A program made the position numbers and the translations under genes. From Dentipellis sp. KUC8613 (taxonomy: Eukaryota; Basidiomycota; Agaricomycetes; Russulales; Hericiaceae), in the NCBI GenBank assembly GCA_002286715.1, contig NSJX01000058.1:72075-136074 (forward strand): DNA of 64,000 bases. Direction: 5' to 3'. Shown here piece by piece: positions 10,884-23,194 of this stretch; positions within the stretch are counted from its first letter, which is position 1; every line of letters starts with the position of its first letter. The notes under the pieces are model-generated. The model had not been told where the DNA came from. It searched no databases and saw only the letters and a program-made list of their open reading frames with translations.

Positions 10884-13006
10884 ATGCCGTCGAATTCGGG
10901 CTCTAAGCCTGACGCGCGTGGTTCACTCGACTTGAACGAAAAGAGCTCACCGAGAAACTCCATTTCTGCATCTTCAAATCGAGAAGTCATCAAAGCGCAA
11001 GAAAGGAGTACTCTGAGGTCGATATGTCTCGTCGCGGCGTGTACAACTGCGATGATGATCAACGTACGTGGTTTACTTCTTGATGATTCGCAGTCTTCTG
11101 ATACTTGCAGCGGATCTAGACGTCAAACTCGACATTTGTGTCCATCGCGCTCCCGACAATTGGCAGGGAGCTGAATATTCGCGAGGCGCAACTGCAATGG
11201 CTGGTTTCAGCATATTCTCTGAGTTCCGTACGTAGCCACTCGCTATGATTCTGGGCTGAAGTTCACCCTGTGACTACAGGGATGTCTACTTTTGTTTCTC
11301 GGACGCCTCGCAGATCTGTATGGTCGCAAGAAGACATTTATGGCCGGATTCGTTTGCATGCTGGCCTTCTCAATAGGTTGTGGATTCGCGAATGGTATGT
11401 TTATGACTGGCTCTGTGTGTCTCCGGTATTCATTGCTCTGCGCGCCCAGACGCAATTACGATTGATGTTCTTCGAGCCCTGCAGGGTATCGGAGCAGCTG
11501 CAGTCATCCCGGCATCGGTGTGTTTCCCGCGTGACCATCACTGCGGCATGTCCTGATTCTGACTGCTGACGCTCCTCAGCTCGGCATTCTGGCCCACGCG
11601 TTCCCCCCGTCTCGTGCGCGGTCTATTGCATTTGCTACGTTCTCTGCGGGTGCACCCGTAGGCGCTGCCATCGGTAGCACCCTCGGAGGTGTGCTCACTC
11701 AGCTCTCGAAGTGAGATTCTCGCCATCTTTCCCTGTTCGAACCCTCATCGCGTATCTCCAGGGCAACATGGCGTTCAAATTTTTTTCTGACTGCCGGTCT
11801 TTGTGCCCTTGGAATGATCGCGGGAGCAGTCAGTATCGACGCCGATGAGCCTTCTACCGAGAAGGACAAGCGCGTCGATTGGGTCGGCGCATTCTTGGTT
11901 ACCGCTGGCCTCGTTCTCATCATCTTCGTCCTCAGCGACGGCGAGGTAGCGCCGAAGAAGTGGTCCACGCCATGTACGTTGTCTCACTCATGCTCCACTG
12001 ACCTCTAGCTGAATGTGTACGTGTAGACATAATTGCGTTCATCATCATCGGTGTCTTCTTCATTGTGCTGTTCGTGTTCTGGGAGATCTATCTCGAACGC
12101 GTGCAGGACTCGCCGACGCCTTCTCATTCTGCGTGGACGCCGCCGCCCCTGCTGAGGATGTCTATGTGGAAGCGCGCGCAGGGACGGTTTGCCGTGATGC
12201 AAGTAATTGCCTGTGTCAATTGGTGCAGCTTCCTCAGCTGGACGTTTTGGGTACAGGTGCGTGAGAGGCGTCTTCAGGGAGCCAGCCTGCTAAACCACGA
12301 CCTCTAGCTCTACTATCAGAATTTCCTGCATCTGTCACCGGTCCTGACGATGGTCCGCTTCCTGCCCATGTTCGTGACTGGCGTGCTCTGCAACATCGCC
12401 ATCGCCGTCGTCATCGGCCGCATCGACGTCGCCCTCATCCTCATGTTCGGCACCGCGCTCACCGGCGTCGCCAATATCTTCTTCGCGGTCATCCAGGCGG
12501 ACGCGTCCTACTGGGCAACCGGCTTCCCCTCCGCCATCCTCTGCGTCTTCGGTGCAGACTTTGTCTTCTCCGCCGGCACGATCTTCATCGCCAAGGTCTC
12601 GCTCCCGCACGAGCAGAGCGTCGCCGGCGCGCTGTTCCAGACGATGACGCAGCTCGGCACCAGCTTTGGGCTTGCGATCACGACGATCGTGTTTAACCGC
12701 GTGCTGGCGAAGCAGTCGAGCGATATGGGGGTGATCGTTGACGATGCGGGGACGAATGCGCCGATGGAGGCGCAGCTGCGGGCATATCGTGCAGCAGAGT
12801 GGGCTGCATTTGCTTTTGGAATTTTAGGTTCGTTACGCAGCTTCTCGTTCGTGCTTGTGTGCGTGCTTATCCGGGTTATAGGCACTATTCTGGCATTCTT
12901 CCTCCGCGGTGTCGGCGTCGTCGGGCACCCGGGCCCCTCCAAAATGGACGACGAGAAAACAAGAAGTAACGAGCACACGCTGACGCCAGACGACGAGACT
13001 CCGTAG
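10884..13006 (+). CDS. MFS transporter, DHA2-like (14 helices expected)
   Basis: A plasma-membrane proton antiporter of the drug-efflux type by family resemblance. The start is the Met at 10884 (MPSNSGSKPD), after which a hydrophilic tail of about 45 residues leads to the first helix. About nine exons join in frame, the first being 10884-11063 and the second starting at 11120. Motifs seen are LGRLADLYGRKKTFM (MFS motif A between helices 2 and 3), ALQGIGAAAVIPASLGIL (motif B-like), and SAGAPVGAAIGSTLGGVL (motif C, the antiporter signature). The C-terminal half carries about six more helices and ends in a charged tail. A 54-base stretch near 12828-12881 can be read through or spliced without changing the frame. 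Substrate unknown. Confidence 0.88.
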
Positions 13007-13483
13007 GTGGCGAGTATACCCATGAAGGATGATAGGACGCACTGCGAAGCACTGATGCAAGCTACGACATTACCCAGACGACTGAGATTCCCATCTCGCA
13101 TTTAATTTTTCTCATAATTCACTCTGATACCGTACATAGGGCTAGTAGACACGTTATTGTAGCATCGCTTTGGGACTCGGGGTGTTGAGGAACTGGCAGT
13201 CCGGGGATATTTTCTCCTCTGTCCTTGGAAGGCTCGGATGTGCGTTATAGGGCTTTCCGAGGTATTTCCGAGATAGCGCCGAAACATTGCCGGCGAACCC
13301 GCATGGCGGGCGCTAGCAGAGTCAAATGTGACCGCATAGTCAAGTATGTAAGTGAAGGCAGACGCTCATGATGCTTCTCAAAGCTTGGCTCGTATTTACA
13401 TACAGGTTGGGTCGGTTTCTGACTTATAAGAGCAGCTGACTCGAATATGCAGTTAGCGTACCCTTCACAGGTCTCCCTCTCCC
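13007..13483. promoter_or_regulatory. Promoter region of the second MFS gene
   Basis: No gene is visible in these about 480 bp. A TATA-like TTATAAGAG occurs near 13422-13431, some 55 bp before the start codon at 13484. Confidence 0.35.
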
Positions 13484-15567
13484 ATGGACATCATCCACAC
13501 CACCGAGAGCCAGATAACGGCCTCCGAGCCCACTGCGACGAAGCTCAAAGCCTCGGACGCAGATGCCATAGAACTGCCCGAGCTGCGTAATGATCTGTCT
13601 ATGTCTCATCGTACAGGTCCGAATGCCAAACTTCAGCCGCAGGAGATAGGCGCTTCGGGAGGTAACAGCGGCGCTAGCCCCGCTGAGGCGACAGAAGCTG
13701 CTCCTGGTCCACACGCAGAAACTAAGAAGTCACGATGGCTATCGCGTGTGCAAGTATCGACCCTTTCTATGACTCTGTTCGTCGCGGGGTGGAACGACGG
13801 CTGCACCGGCCCTATGCTTCCGCGTATCCAGCAAGTATACAACGTAAGTATCTACAACTTCTAATCCACGTTGTGGTTCTCATTGTCTCGGAATCGCGTC
13901 GAATAGATCAGCTATGCCGTCGTGTCGCTTCTTTTCATTGCTGGCTGCGTCGTACGTAACCCCAATCATTCATAACTTAAGATATGAAGACCTGATCACA
14001 GCGTAGGGTATCGTTGCTGGCGGGCTTTCTAACGTGTACCTGACCGCGAAGCTGGGGTTCGGAAAGGCAAGTCGTGGGGCCCATTTCATTGCACCACTCG
14101 CTCATATCTGTTGATCGCGCTTCAAGGTCATTGTACTGGGTACGCTTGCGCCATTTGGTGTAGTTGTGGTTAAATGGCTGACAACATGGCCTGTAGGCGC
14201 CATTCTGCAAGTCATAGGATACAGTATCCAGGCGCCAGCTCCTCCTTTCCCGGTCTTTGCATGCGCGAACGGACTCATTGGTTTTGCAATTGCCGTTCAG
14301 GTGTGCAGTGTGACATGGCTTCTCTTCTGTATCTATATTTCTCATCGGACGCGAATCGGAGACAGGACGCTCAAGCAAACGGATACGTCGCCGGTTTGAA
14401 GGACTCCGCTGCTAGGCTCGGTATCATGCATTGCATCTATGGTGTTGGCGCTTTCGCGTCGCCACTCCTCGCGACGCAGTTTGCGCAATTGCGCCGCTGG
14501 TCGTTTTTATACCTCGTCTCTATGGGCGTCGGGATATTGAATGTGATCGTGCTCATCGCGGTCTTCCGGTTAAAGGGCCAAGACGGTACGTGCAGCATAT
14601 CTACGGAGGCTTCATTTTGGTTTTACTTGGGGCGATGCAGAATGCCTCGCTGCAGCAGGCGATGCTCTAGTTCAGTCTCGCGAGGAGCAGTTGTCCTCGA
14701 CTCATGGCAACACGTACAACCAAATATTTCGCCAAAGAGCGGTACACTTAATCGCGCTCTTCATTCTTGCATATTGCGGCGTGGAAGTCGCTATTGGAGG
14801 TGCGCGTCAAGCGCCATGAAAATTAGTCTTTGCTCATATATGATTTCTAGGGTGGACTGTGACGTACATCATTGACGTCCGTGGCGGAGGTCCCTCGGCG
14901 GGCTATATCTCGTCTGGATTCTTCGGTGGTAAACCAAAAACACCTCACCTGCCTTATTTAAAGGAAGGCTGATGGCTCCGTAGGCCTGGCGGTGGGACGC
15001 GTCGCACTCCTTTGGCTGAACAAAAAGGTTCTTAACGGCTACAACCGGTTTTCAGCGTTTTATTTACATGGATATAGCTGGGTCATCGTGTCGCCGTCTT
15101 CACATACACAGCCCTTGCCATGGTGTGAGTAGCCGATATTCCGTTCTCTGGGTCATAGAGAATACTAATGAATATCTCTCGCAGCCTCGAGCTAATCATC
15201 TGGTTCGTGCCGTCCCTCATCTCGGGCGCAGTAGCTGTCTCGCTCGTCGGTGTACTTCTCGGTCCCATTTACCCCATTGCAATGAGCGAGACTGGACGCA
15301 TTTTGCCTAATTCGCTCCTCACGGAGTCAATTGGCTGGATCACCGCATTTGGGTGGACTGGCGCCGCGGCGGTGCCATTCCTTGCAGGTTTGCTTGCGCA
15401 GGAGAAGGGTATATGGAGTTTGCAGCCTTTGTGCGTCATTTTCACGTCTCTCTAAGGGTGTGGGGTAATATATTCTATCCTATGTTTTGTCTAGGCTGGT
15501 AGCTCTGATGGTGACTATGGTGGGCTTGTGGGTTATCATGCCGAAAGGCCGCACGCGAACAGATTAA
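13484..15567 (+). CDS. MFS transporter, BSC6-like
   Basis: A second, unrelated MFS carrier. Exon 1 (13484-13843) codes a 95-residue hydrophilic tail and helix 1 with the signature AGWNDGCTGPMLPRI, which I know from the fungal BSC6-like group. The following exons give ISYAVVSLLFIAGCV, GIVAGGLSNVYLTAKLGFGK, VIVLG, the ANGLIGFAIAVQ helix, a motif-rich YGVGAFASPLLATQF, and in the second half GPIYPIAMSETGRILP and TAFGWTGAAAVPFLAGLLAQ. The stop is at 15565-15567. One intron, after FGK near 14067, uses a GCAAGT donor (GC-AG type). The head-to-tail placement behind the DHA2 gene does not prove joint function. Cargo unknown; sugar-like carriers are the nearest relatives. Confidence 0.85.
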
Positions 15568-15850
15568 TCCGTTCTCGCACACATTTTCTATTGTCTTGGC
15601 TGGGCATTGTTTCCTTTCCGTCTTCTAGGATGTATCTATTTCACCCAATTGCTACTTCCGTCTTTACGGTTGAAAGCGAGCTAGAAATGAAAATAAATCG
15701 TTGATAGTGGGCAGCGAAGTAAATAATAATATGACATCATTACTTCTAACCTTATACTGAGGTTCGTATATACACCTTGAAGGATCGGAACAAGGATTAC
15801 GGCCGGGCCGGCATGGTAAGCCTAGCAGCTATTCATGACCTTCAGAATCG

Positions 15851-15856
15851 TATAAA
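15851..15856 (+). promoter_or_regulatory. TATA box of the reductase gene
   Basis: TATAAA, 64 bp before the start codon at 15920, in an otherwise gene-free 350-bp gap. Confidence 0.5.
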
Positions 15857-15919
15857 GCCCTTCAAGTTCTCAGCGATCATGAATTCACATCATAACTCCC
15901 TTATCCCCCCGCTCTCACC

Positions 15920-17417
15920 ATGTCTCCAGTCCCCCCTCCCGCAAAGGTCCTCGTTACCGGTGCAAACGGATACATCGCCGCGTGGGTCGTGCGCACGCTC
16001 CTCGAACAGGGTTATTCTGTTCGCGGGACGGTCCGCACGGCAAGCAAGGGCGACCATTTGAAGAAGATCTTCAGCTCATACGGCGATAAGTTCGAGCTTG
16101 TCGTTGTGGAGGATATCACCAAGGTCTGTGTCCAAGTTGACGCCTGATGACAGTCTCGTGATGCGTGCGATAAGAGCACGCTCTTCGGTTGGCTAAGACT
16201 AACATGACGATACGAAAAATAGGATGGAGCATTCGACGAGGCCGTCAAGGGAGTCGATCTCGTTGAACACACGGCATCTCCATTTCACTTCAACATCAAT
16301 CATCCAGATGGTATATCTTTCATCTGCGCCGAGATAACTTGTGTCGCGTGCGAGCTGATCTACCCTTGCTGCAGACTTGATTGTACCAGCCGTTAAAGGT
16401 ACTACCAGTATCTTGAACTCCATTCTGAAGAATGGGTACGTCGCTTGCAGATACACCTTTGGCCACGATGGTGACTCAATATGGACGTGTCATCGACTAG
16501 ATCGTCTGTGAAGCGTGTCGTGCTCACTGCGTCCTGTGCGTGCGTGCTCAAGCCGGGCATTGTCGGCAAATGGGACGAAACCTCATGGAATGAGCCATCC
16601 ATCCTCGAGGTGCAGGAGAAGGGTACGAAGGCGCCTGGAATTGCTATGTACCGTGCGTCCAAGACACTCGCGGAAAAAGGTACGTCTGATCCCTTGCTCC
16701 GCACATGATTTGTAGGCGACGTCTTATGAACCTCTATCGCAGCTGCTTGGGAGTTTGTGGAAACCCACAAGGGGGAGATCGGGTGGGATTTAGCGGTATT
16801 GAATCCGCCTTTCGTACGTCGCGCACCTATGTAGTTCGATATATCGCCAACTGACATCGCAAATTCACCTCTAGGTGTTCGGCGTAGGTTCTCTCCAAAC
16901 ACTTCTAACTTCTCTGCCTTCTGACAGCAATTCGCGTAGCCCCCGATCCACGAAGTGACCAGCCTCGACTCGCTCAACACCTCCATGCTCGACTTCTTCA
17001 AGGCCGTCGTGAAGGGTGCCAAGACCAATGACGAGCTAGCATCGCAAGGAAGCGCGCTGATCGACGTCAGGGACCTTGGTCTTGCCCACGTCCTCGCTGC
17101 GCAGAAGGCCGAGGCGGGGGGTGAGCGCATCATCGTCAGCGGAGGTCCATTCTTCTGGCAGGAGCTCGGTGTGTCTCGACCTAAAACACGGTCAATTGCG
17201 AATGCTCACACGTGTATCAGTCGACGTCGCGAACTCGATCCAACCGCCCATCATCGCGGGCTTGCCCAAGGGCGTCCCTGGTGCGACGAAGGGAAAGCAG
17301 TACATCATCGACTACGAGACCGCCAAGAGCGACCGCATCCTCGGGCTCAAGACACGCTCCTTCGAGGAGACGGTACGTGACATCCTGGTCGACGTCAAGA
17401 ACCGCGGATACGTTTGA
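15920..17417 (+). CDS. Extended SDR / dihydroflavonol-4-reductase-like NAD(P)H reductase
   Basis: A soluble Rossmann-fold reductase of the cinnamoyl-CoA reductase / dihydroflavonol reductase class; methylglyoxal reductase (Gre2) is the best-known fungal relative. The dinucleotide-binding motif TGANGYIAAWVV is at residues about 13-24. The catalytic YRASK motif (Y-x3-K) lies in the exon before 16679. RVVLTASCACV supplies the family's catalytic Ser region. Exon 1 ends at 16123 and about seven exons run to the stop at 17415-17417. The product has about 340 residues, the usual length. Its TATA box and its place next to two transporters fit a stress or secondary-metabolism role. The substrate (carbonyl or enal) cannot be read from sequence. 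Confidence 0.88.
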
Positions 17418-17732
17418 GGGGGGGCTGACCGGTATTGTACGACTCAATGCAAAGAAAGAAGAAGTCATGGTTATACCCTTGTATGTATTACAGGACGAGA
17501 ATATCAGTACATTATGTCATGAAGTGCAGGCATAAAAGACGACAGATGAGAACATACACCATGTAGTGACGCATGATTACAGACGGAAACCTCGTCACCC
17601 TGAATACAGAGGCACGTACTAAACAGGCAGAGAGTACATAAAGCGCCATACAGTACACAGAGTGCAACTCAGGGCATACACACACACGACTATCCATCCA
17701 TACTGTACATATGACGTAGTCAGATTGGGACA

Positions 17733-20700
17733 TCAAGAAACGGACGACACCGCCGTCCGCTCGTCGTCAGTGATCATAGGGACGCCGAGGACCTGCGACA
17801 GCAGCAGCTTCACCTTCTCTTTGTCCTCGTCGAGCCGCCGCATCTCCTCCTTCCACCGCACCTCGCGCTCGTCGTAGATATTGCCCAGCGCAGACAGGCT
17901 CCCGAGTGCCGCTTCAAGCGCACGGCGCAGGTCCTCCTCGCGCGCCTCGTTGCGGCCGGGGCTCCCATCCGCAGATGCAGCCGACCCAGATGCAAGCGCA
18001 ATGCGGTCGATGAGCGATCCGACTTGTGCACGCGTTGCCCGGCGACGCGCTGCGAGCGTGCTGAACGCCGCACGCAGGTTCGCGAGCTCGAGGGACTCAG
18101 CGAGCTGGCGCTCGCGCCGCAGTGCGCGGCTCGTCACAGAGTGAAGCTTGCTGGAGTGGGGCGGCGCGGCGAGCAACAGAAGTGTCGTGTCTGTCTCGCG
18201 GTCGAGCGCGTGGAACTGCAACACAACCGAGCACCAGGGTCAGACTTGCCTAATGCATACAGGGGCAACGGGAGAGGGGAAGGAGAAAGAGGCTCACGGC
18301 ACGCACGAGCGCGTCCCAGCGCGTCTTCCACCGCCGGCGCCGTTTCTCGGGGTTGCTCACGTAGTCCGTGTGGAACTCGAGCTGCAGCAAATCGTCTTCG
18401 TCGCCGTCCAAGAAATCGTCGTCTACCCACTCTCCGCTGTCCTCGCCCGACTCCTCCGCCGCCCACCCCGCGCCCGCCGTCGTCGTCCCCGCCCCGCTCG
18501 TCGTCGTGTTCCCGCTCGACCCGTACTGCTCCTCGCGGTCTTCGCCCGCCGTCTCCTCGCCGGACGACAACTCCGGGCTCGTCTCGCGCGGCTGCGTGCT
18601 CTCGACACGCGGCGGCGGCTTCACCTTCTTCCTCACCGCACCCGGCCCGACCAAGCCCCCGCCCCCGGAGCGCAGGTTCATCGAGCGCTCACGCCGCCGC
18701 AAGCTGCGGCTGCGAAGCGCCGGCAGCGGGAGAGGCACGGGCTCGTGGCTCGGGCTCGAGCGTATCGACGCACTCGCATCGCCCGCGCCCGCATGCCCGC
18801 CGAACACGCGCGTCGTCTGCAGGTACGCCCACGGGTTGTACCCCGGGCCTGGGTACGGCGTCGACGAGGGCGACAGCGTCGAGTCCGACACCATGCCCCC
18901 GTTGTTCAGCGCGTAGATCTGCATCTGCAGCGCGAGCTGCTCGCGCACGACCGCAGGGTCGTACTGCGACAGATCGAGCGTGCCGGTCTGCGACCCCCCG
19001 TAGCCGTAGTTCGACTGCCCCCGCCGAATGTGTCCGTATGGATACGGGTACGGCGAGCCGCCGGGCGGCGCGGGGCTGTAAGGCGGCAGGCTGGGCTTTG
19101 GCCCGTTCGTGGACGACATCCCGGAGATGAGCGGCGAGGGCGAGGGCGCAGCCGTCTGGCTGTGCGGGGTGGGCGGCACAGGCGCGCCGGGCCTCACATG
19201 CGAGCGCGAGTGCGTCGACGCTGGAGAGTGCATGAAGGAGTGCTGATAGTAAGCGGCCGCCGGGTCGTTGAGGAAGTCTTCCTGCTCATCGGGGTGGTAC
19301 TGCCCGTTGCTGGCATAGCGGTCGGAACCCTGAGAGTACGACCGCGGTGGGGGGTGCATCTGCAATTGCGTCTGCACCTGCGGCAGGCTCGGCGCATGCT
19401 GCGGGGGCGGAGGGGGTTGTTGCGGCTGCTTGAGCGCCTCGACGGCGTGGTTGAACACGGTCGGATCGAATGAACGAAGACCGAGCTGGTCCGTCGAGCC
19501 GTTGCGGTTCTTGATGCGCCCTGCGGCAGTCTGCCGCATGGGCGAGTCCCTCCCACCGTAAGTAAGTGCGCGCGACTCAGGAAGAGATGCCACGGGCGAC
19601 CGGGGGGTGAAGCTTTCTTCTTCCTGTGAGCGAGCGTCCTCGTCGTCGTCACGTCCGTTTGATGGAGGCCTGTCATCGTCCCTCTCCCGCTCTCTTTCCC
19701 TCCCACCGTTGCGATTTGCCTGTCCCCCATGCTCCATGCCCATCCGCTCTTCATATCGGCCGGGGTGTCCGTGGCCTTCAGGGTGCAGATCCGACGATGG
19801 CGTCGGTGATGTCCCACGAGGCGGCCGATCATAGTCCTCGTGGCGCCATGGCTCATGCTGCTGCGCAGTCTCGGGAGCCTGCACGTCTGCCGCGGAGGGG
19901 GGCTCCTCGTCGGCTTCCTCCTCTGCCTCCTCCTGCACGGGCAACGACTTGTCCGGCGTGCGCGCCTTGAACGCTGGCACAGGCGACGTCTGGCTCGCGA
20001 GCTTCGCGGCCGTGGGCGGGGTCCCGCGCTGTGTCGGCGATTCCCCGTGTGCGTGCGATGGTCCTACGTTCGCAGCAGACGATGTGGAGGCAGAGGATGA
20101 CTTGCGGGCGGTGGTAGAGGTAGGAAGAGTGGAAGACTCGGGGGCATACGCATCGCGCTCGTACTCGTACTGCACGTAGTTTGCGGTATGCTCGCCAGGC
20201 GTCGCCATCGGCGTGTGGTACGTCGGAGAAGCCTCGCGCTGGGGCTGCTGGGGCGCATCGCGCTTCAGACTGCCCCTCCGCCCGAGCGTGTCCTTATCGC
20301 GCGACTCACGCCGCACGGCGCGCTCGCGGTCCCGGTCCGGCTCCTTCGGGCTAACGCGATCCGCGGCCTTGAGGCGCTCCATGACGGGATGGTCCTTCGG
20401 GGGCGAGCCCGCCTCGAAGTGCTTCGGAACGGCCCCGCTCGATGCGCCACCGGCGTACGCAACGCCCGCCATGCCGCTCAGGTTTTGCTGCTGCAGCTGG
20501 TGCGCGTGCGCCTGGTCGATCTCGGCCATGAATTGCGGTGTCATCTGGAACGTCTCCATTAGGAACTGCGGCGGCGGCACACGCGGTATCGGGCGAGGAT
20601 AGCCCATCCCCATCTGCGAATTGGGGTTTGTGTTCGGAATGGAGTTTGCATTCGGGTTCGCGGGCGCGGTCGCAGACATGCCGTTCATGGAGAGGAATTG

Positions 20701-21057
20701 GTGCACGAGGGGAGTGGACATGGAGTGCTGCGGCGCTGGCGGATGCGCGTGCGAAGGCACTTGTTGGTGGATATTGGGCTGACTCATGCTCTGCACGGGC
20801 GGTGGAGGCGGAGAGAGAATCTCTGGCGTACCGCCGCGCGGGCTGGTAGGCTGATATGTCGGTGAGGAGGGCTTGCGCGAGGCGGGAGGTGGCGCTTGCG
20901 TGGCGGGGGGTGGTGAGCGCTTGTTGTTGAAGGACGCGTGCGAAGCGGTGGGGCTTGGCTGCCCTCCGTGTTGAGACTGGTAGGAGATGGATTGGCCACG
21001 AACGGTGCGTTGCCGTTCGCGGAAGGACGGAGAGGGTGAACCCTCACGGGGCGACAT
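17733..21057 (-). CDS. Large Pro/Ser-rich unknown protein
   Basis: Two exons (21057-18298 and 18215-17733) give 1080 residues. The start MSPREGSPSPSF is chosen because the frame upstream runs into a splice acceptor (TTCCAG), which suggests a 5'-UTR intron. Most of the protein is Pro/Ser/Gln/His-rich and disordered, with Arg/Asp/Glu-rich patches. Ordered parts are an acidic WVDDDFLDGDEDDLLQLEFH segment before the intron and, after it, a helical C-terminus (LLLAAPPHSSKLHSVTSRALRRERQL...) with heptad-like repeats ending in LLSQVLGVPMITDDER. The ordered C-terminus is likely the conserved part. No enzyme motif is seen. It could be a scaffold or transcription-related protein; function not known. 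Confidence 0.8.
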
Positions 21058-22780
21058 ATTGGGGCCTGGAAATAGCACTAAGTATCGAACTGCAAGGGCG
21101 TACCAGAGAACGAGAGGCAAAGAACCAAGAAAGGGCAAGCATTGCCATGCAGTGCCTGCCATAGCTTTACCGCCCACTAGGACAGGTCGGGTCCTTGCCG
21201 TTGACCACGAACACCTCTCGGTGCCCTGCGCTCAAAAGGCCGCGATCCAAGACATAGGAAAGCAAAGACCTACCTTGCGAACCCGGGTGTCCCGTTGCCT
21301 TTCTGATCAACGGAGGCGATTGCGTCGACATCGGTGCGAATCCAGCGGAGAAGGATGCTGGGGCGCGAAGAAGGGGGGAAGAATGGGAGGGAGAGGATGC
21401 GATCAGGGAGCAGAAGGGGAAGGCGGATACAAGTAACGCGGCGAGGGCAACTCGCGTTTCCAACGTGGCCTCGGGCAGCCCGCGACGGCAGGCTCAGAGA
21501 GCGCAATGAGGACACTCTCCGCCCACGAATATGGAAATTTGCCTCGAGGCAGATCACCGCACGCGCGCGCCTCTGTCCCTGCGGTCCGACCGTCCTCACA
21601 TTTATATCCCTCCATGGCCACGCGCGGCTTTCATTTCCGGTCGTCATTGGAGCTGGACAATAGGCCTTGCGCAATTGTTGCAAGCTGGGAACAAGGCCCT
21701 TGCAGCTCGATGGGGACGGAACGAAAGGGAGACAACAAGGCCTTTGTCAGCAGGGCGGCGTGGCGAGCAAGCGCCCGTCCGCTGTGAGGCCGCCGCCGCG
21801 ATGGCCATGACATTTCGAGCGTCGTTCCGTTCCTATCCCTTCCCTTTCTTCCCTTCTTATCGATCATCACCCTGCACAACGACATCCGCGCGGACATCCC
21901 GGCACCTCTGTGACGACGTGCTTCTGCAGTGCGTACCAAGGTCGGGGACGAGGGGCGCGATACCTACAGCATGATCTAGGTATGGAATGGCGCTAACACT
22001 CACATTGGTTCAAAACTAGTGCTGCGCGAGGGCCTTCTACAACCCCACTCTGTCGACTGCTGCTGCACGCCGTTGTTTCATAACCGATCGATGCCGCCCG
22101 CACGCCCCGATGCTGTCGATAATGTCTGGAGTGTCGGCACGCTGCCCTGCACGCCCCAGACTGTGCCGGGAAATTTGGGAGAGCGCGCTGGAAGAAGGCA
22201 GCAATGTGGGTCCAGGGACAAGGTGCGGACGACACGAGCCGTCCAGAAGCAAGATGTGGCTTCCTATGAGACAAATGCCGTTGCCGCGTTTGGTGCGACG
22301 ATCTTGGAACGATAAGCTTCAAGGGCGGCAAGGCATTCAGAGGTAAAAGCTAAGTCCTTCTTTGGATGCCGGAGGGGAAGATATGATGAGTGTTGTTCGC
22401 TGAGTCCTTTCAGAATCGCGGATGGGTAGAGGGTTGGCTTCAACACTTCGACTACCACATCCGAGAGGCGCCGCTGCAGGCAATGTCGGTCACATCGGAT
22501 GCTGTCCGAAGAGGTCTTGCCGATGAGAATCCTAGAAGCCGTAACCAGCTGACCGGATAGAAAAGCAGCGCTCGATAGACGTTCGAGGAGGAACACGGCA
22601 ATACTGAAACAGATGTCGACGGCTTGTCTGGTGATCCGCCTGCATACGCTTGCGTGTATGCGCTCTTTTTCACCGTCGCGCAAGGCAAGTTTGACAGCGC
22701 AAAAACACACCTGCCTAAAATTTGCTCATTCCGCCTCGATTTCTGATTCCGGATGGAGCTTTGAAGAATAGATGCGCCTC
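21058..22780. other. Upstream region of the large gene, nothing else recognised
   Basis: This gap holds the promoter and probable 5'-UTR intron of the 1080-residue protein. ORFs up to about 150 codons on both strands lack motifs and spliceable continuations. Confidence 0.35.
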
Positions 22781-22791
22781 GAACGACTTGG

Positions 22792-23031
22792 ACGCACGCG
22801 ACTGGAGTCGACCAATTGCGTCGTCTTTCACGTCGCGTGTATGCGTCTAGATTTTTGCCTGTGGACCAATAGTAGAATCAGTAATACAAACCGCTATCCT
22901 GATCTACAACCTTTTTGCTTGGGTTTTGGACGGGCCAGATAGAACTTTTGAAAGCTGGAGGTGCCCCTAAGCGACGCGACGATTCTGCGAGCCACTTTGG
23001 CGTCGCGTATCACGTGAAGTTACGTCACGCG
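22792..23031. repeat. Cluster of GTCGCGT / ACGCGAC inverted words
   Basis: Several copies of ACGCGAC and its complement GTCGCGT are set in opposite orientation. One pair brackets about 22792-22848 and another forms GTCGCGT...CACGTGA...CACGCGAC at about 22999-23030. This may be a degenerate foldback element or a set of binding sites downstream of RFC1. Confidence 0.5.
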
Positions 23032-23194
23032 ACACCGTCACTTCAGAGCTAGTAAGTAGTACAAAGCTTCCAGTTCAAACTCACGACTCGAGCGGGCGTT
23101 ATGAATGATGCAGGGTAAAAACCGAACACGCAGACCACACACATGTACATAGTGGGTAACCAAACCATCAATCTGGGTCCATGTTTGGCTCGTG

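Noticed and set aside
18024..19473. Two long plus-strand ORFs (368 and 441 codons)
   Set aside because: Arg/Ala/Pro-rich antisense shadows of the 1080-residue minus-strand protein.
21058..21177. Hydrophobic N-terminal extension of the 1080-residue protein
   Set aside because: It would make a membrane anchor, but the sequence just before MSPREG contains a TTCCAG acceptor, so a 5'-UTR intron is more likely.
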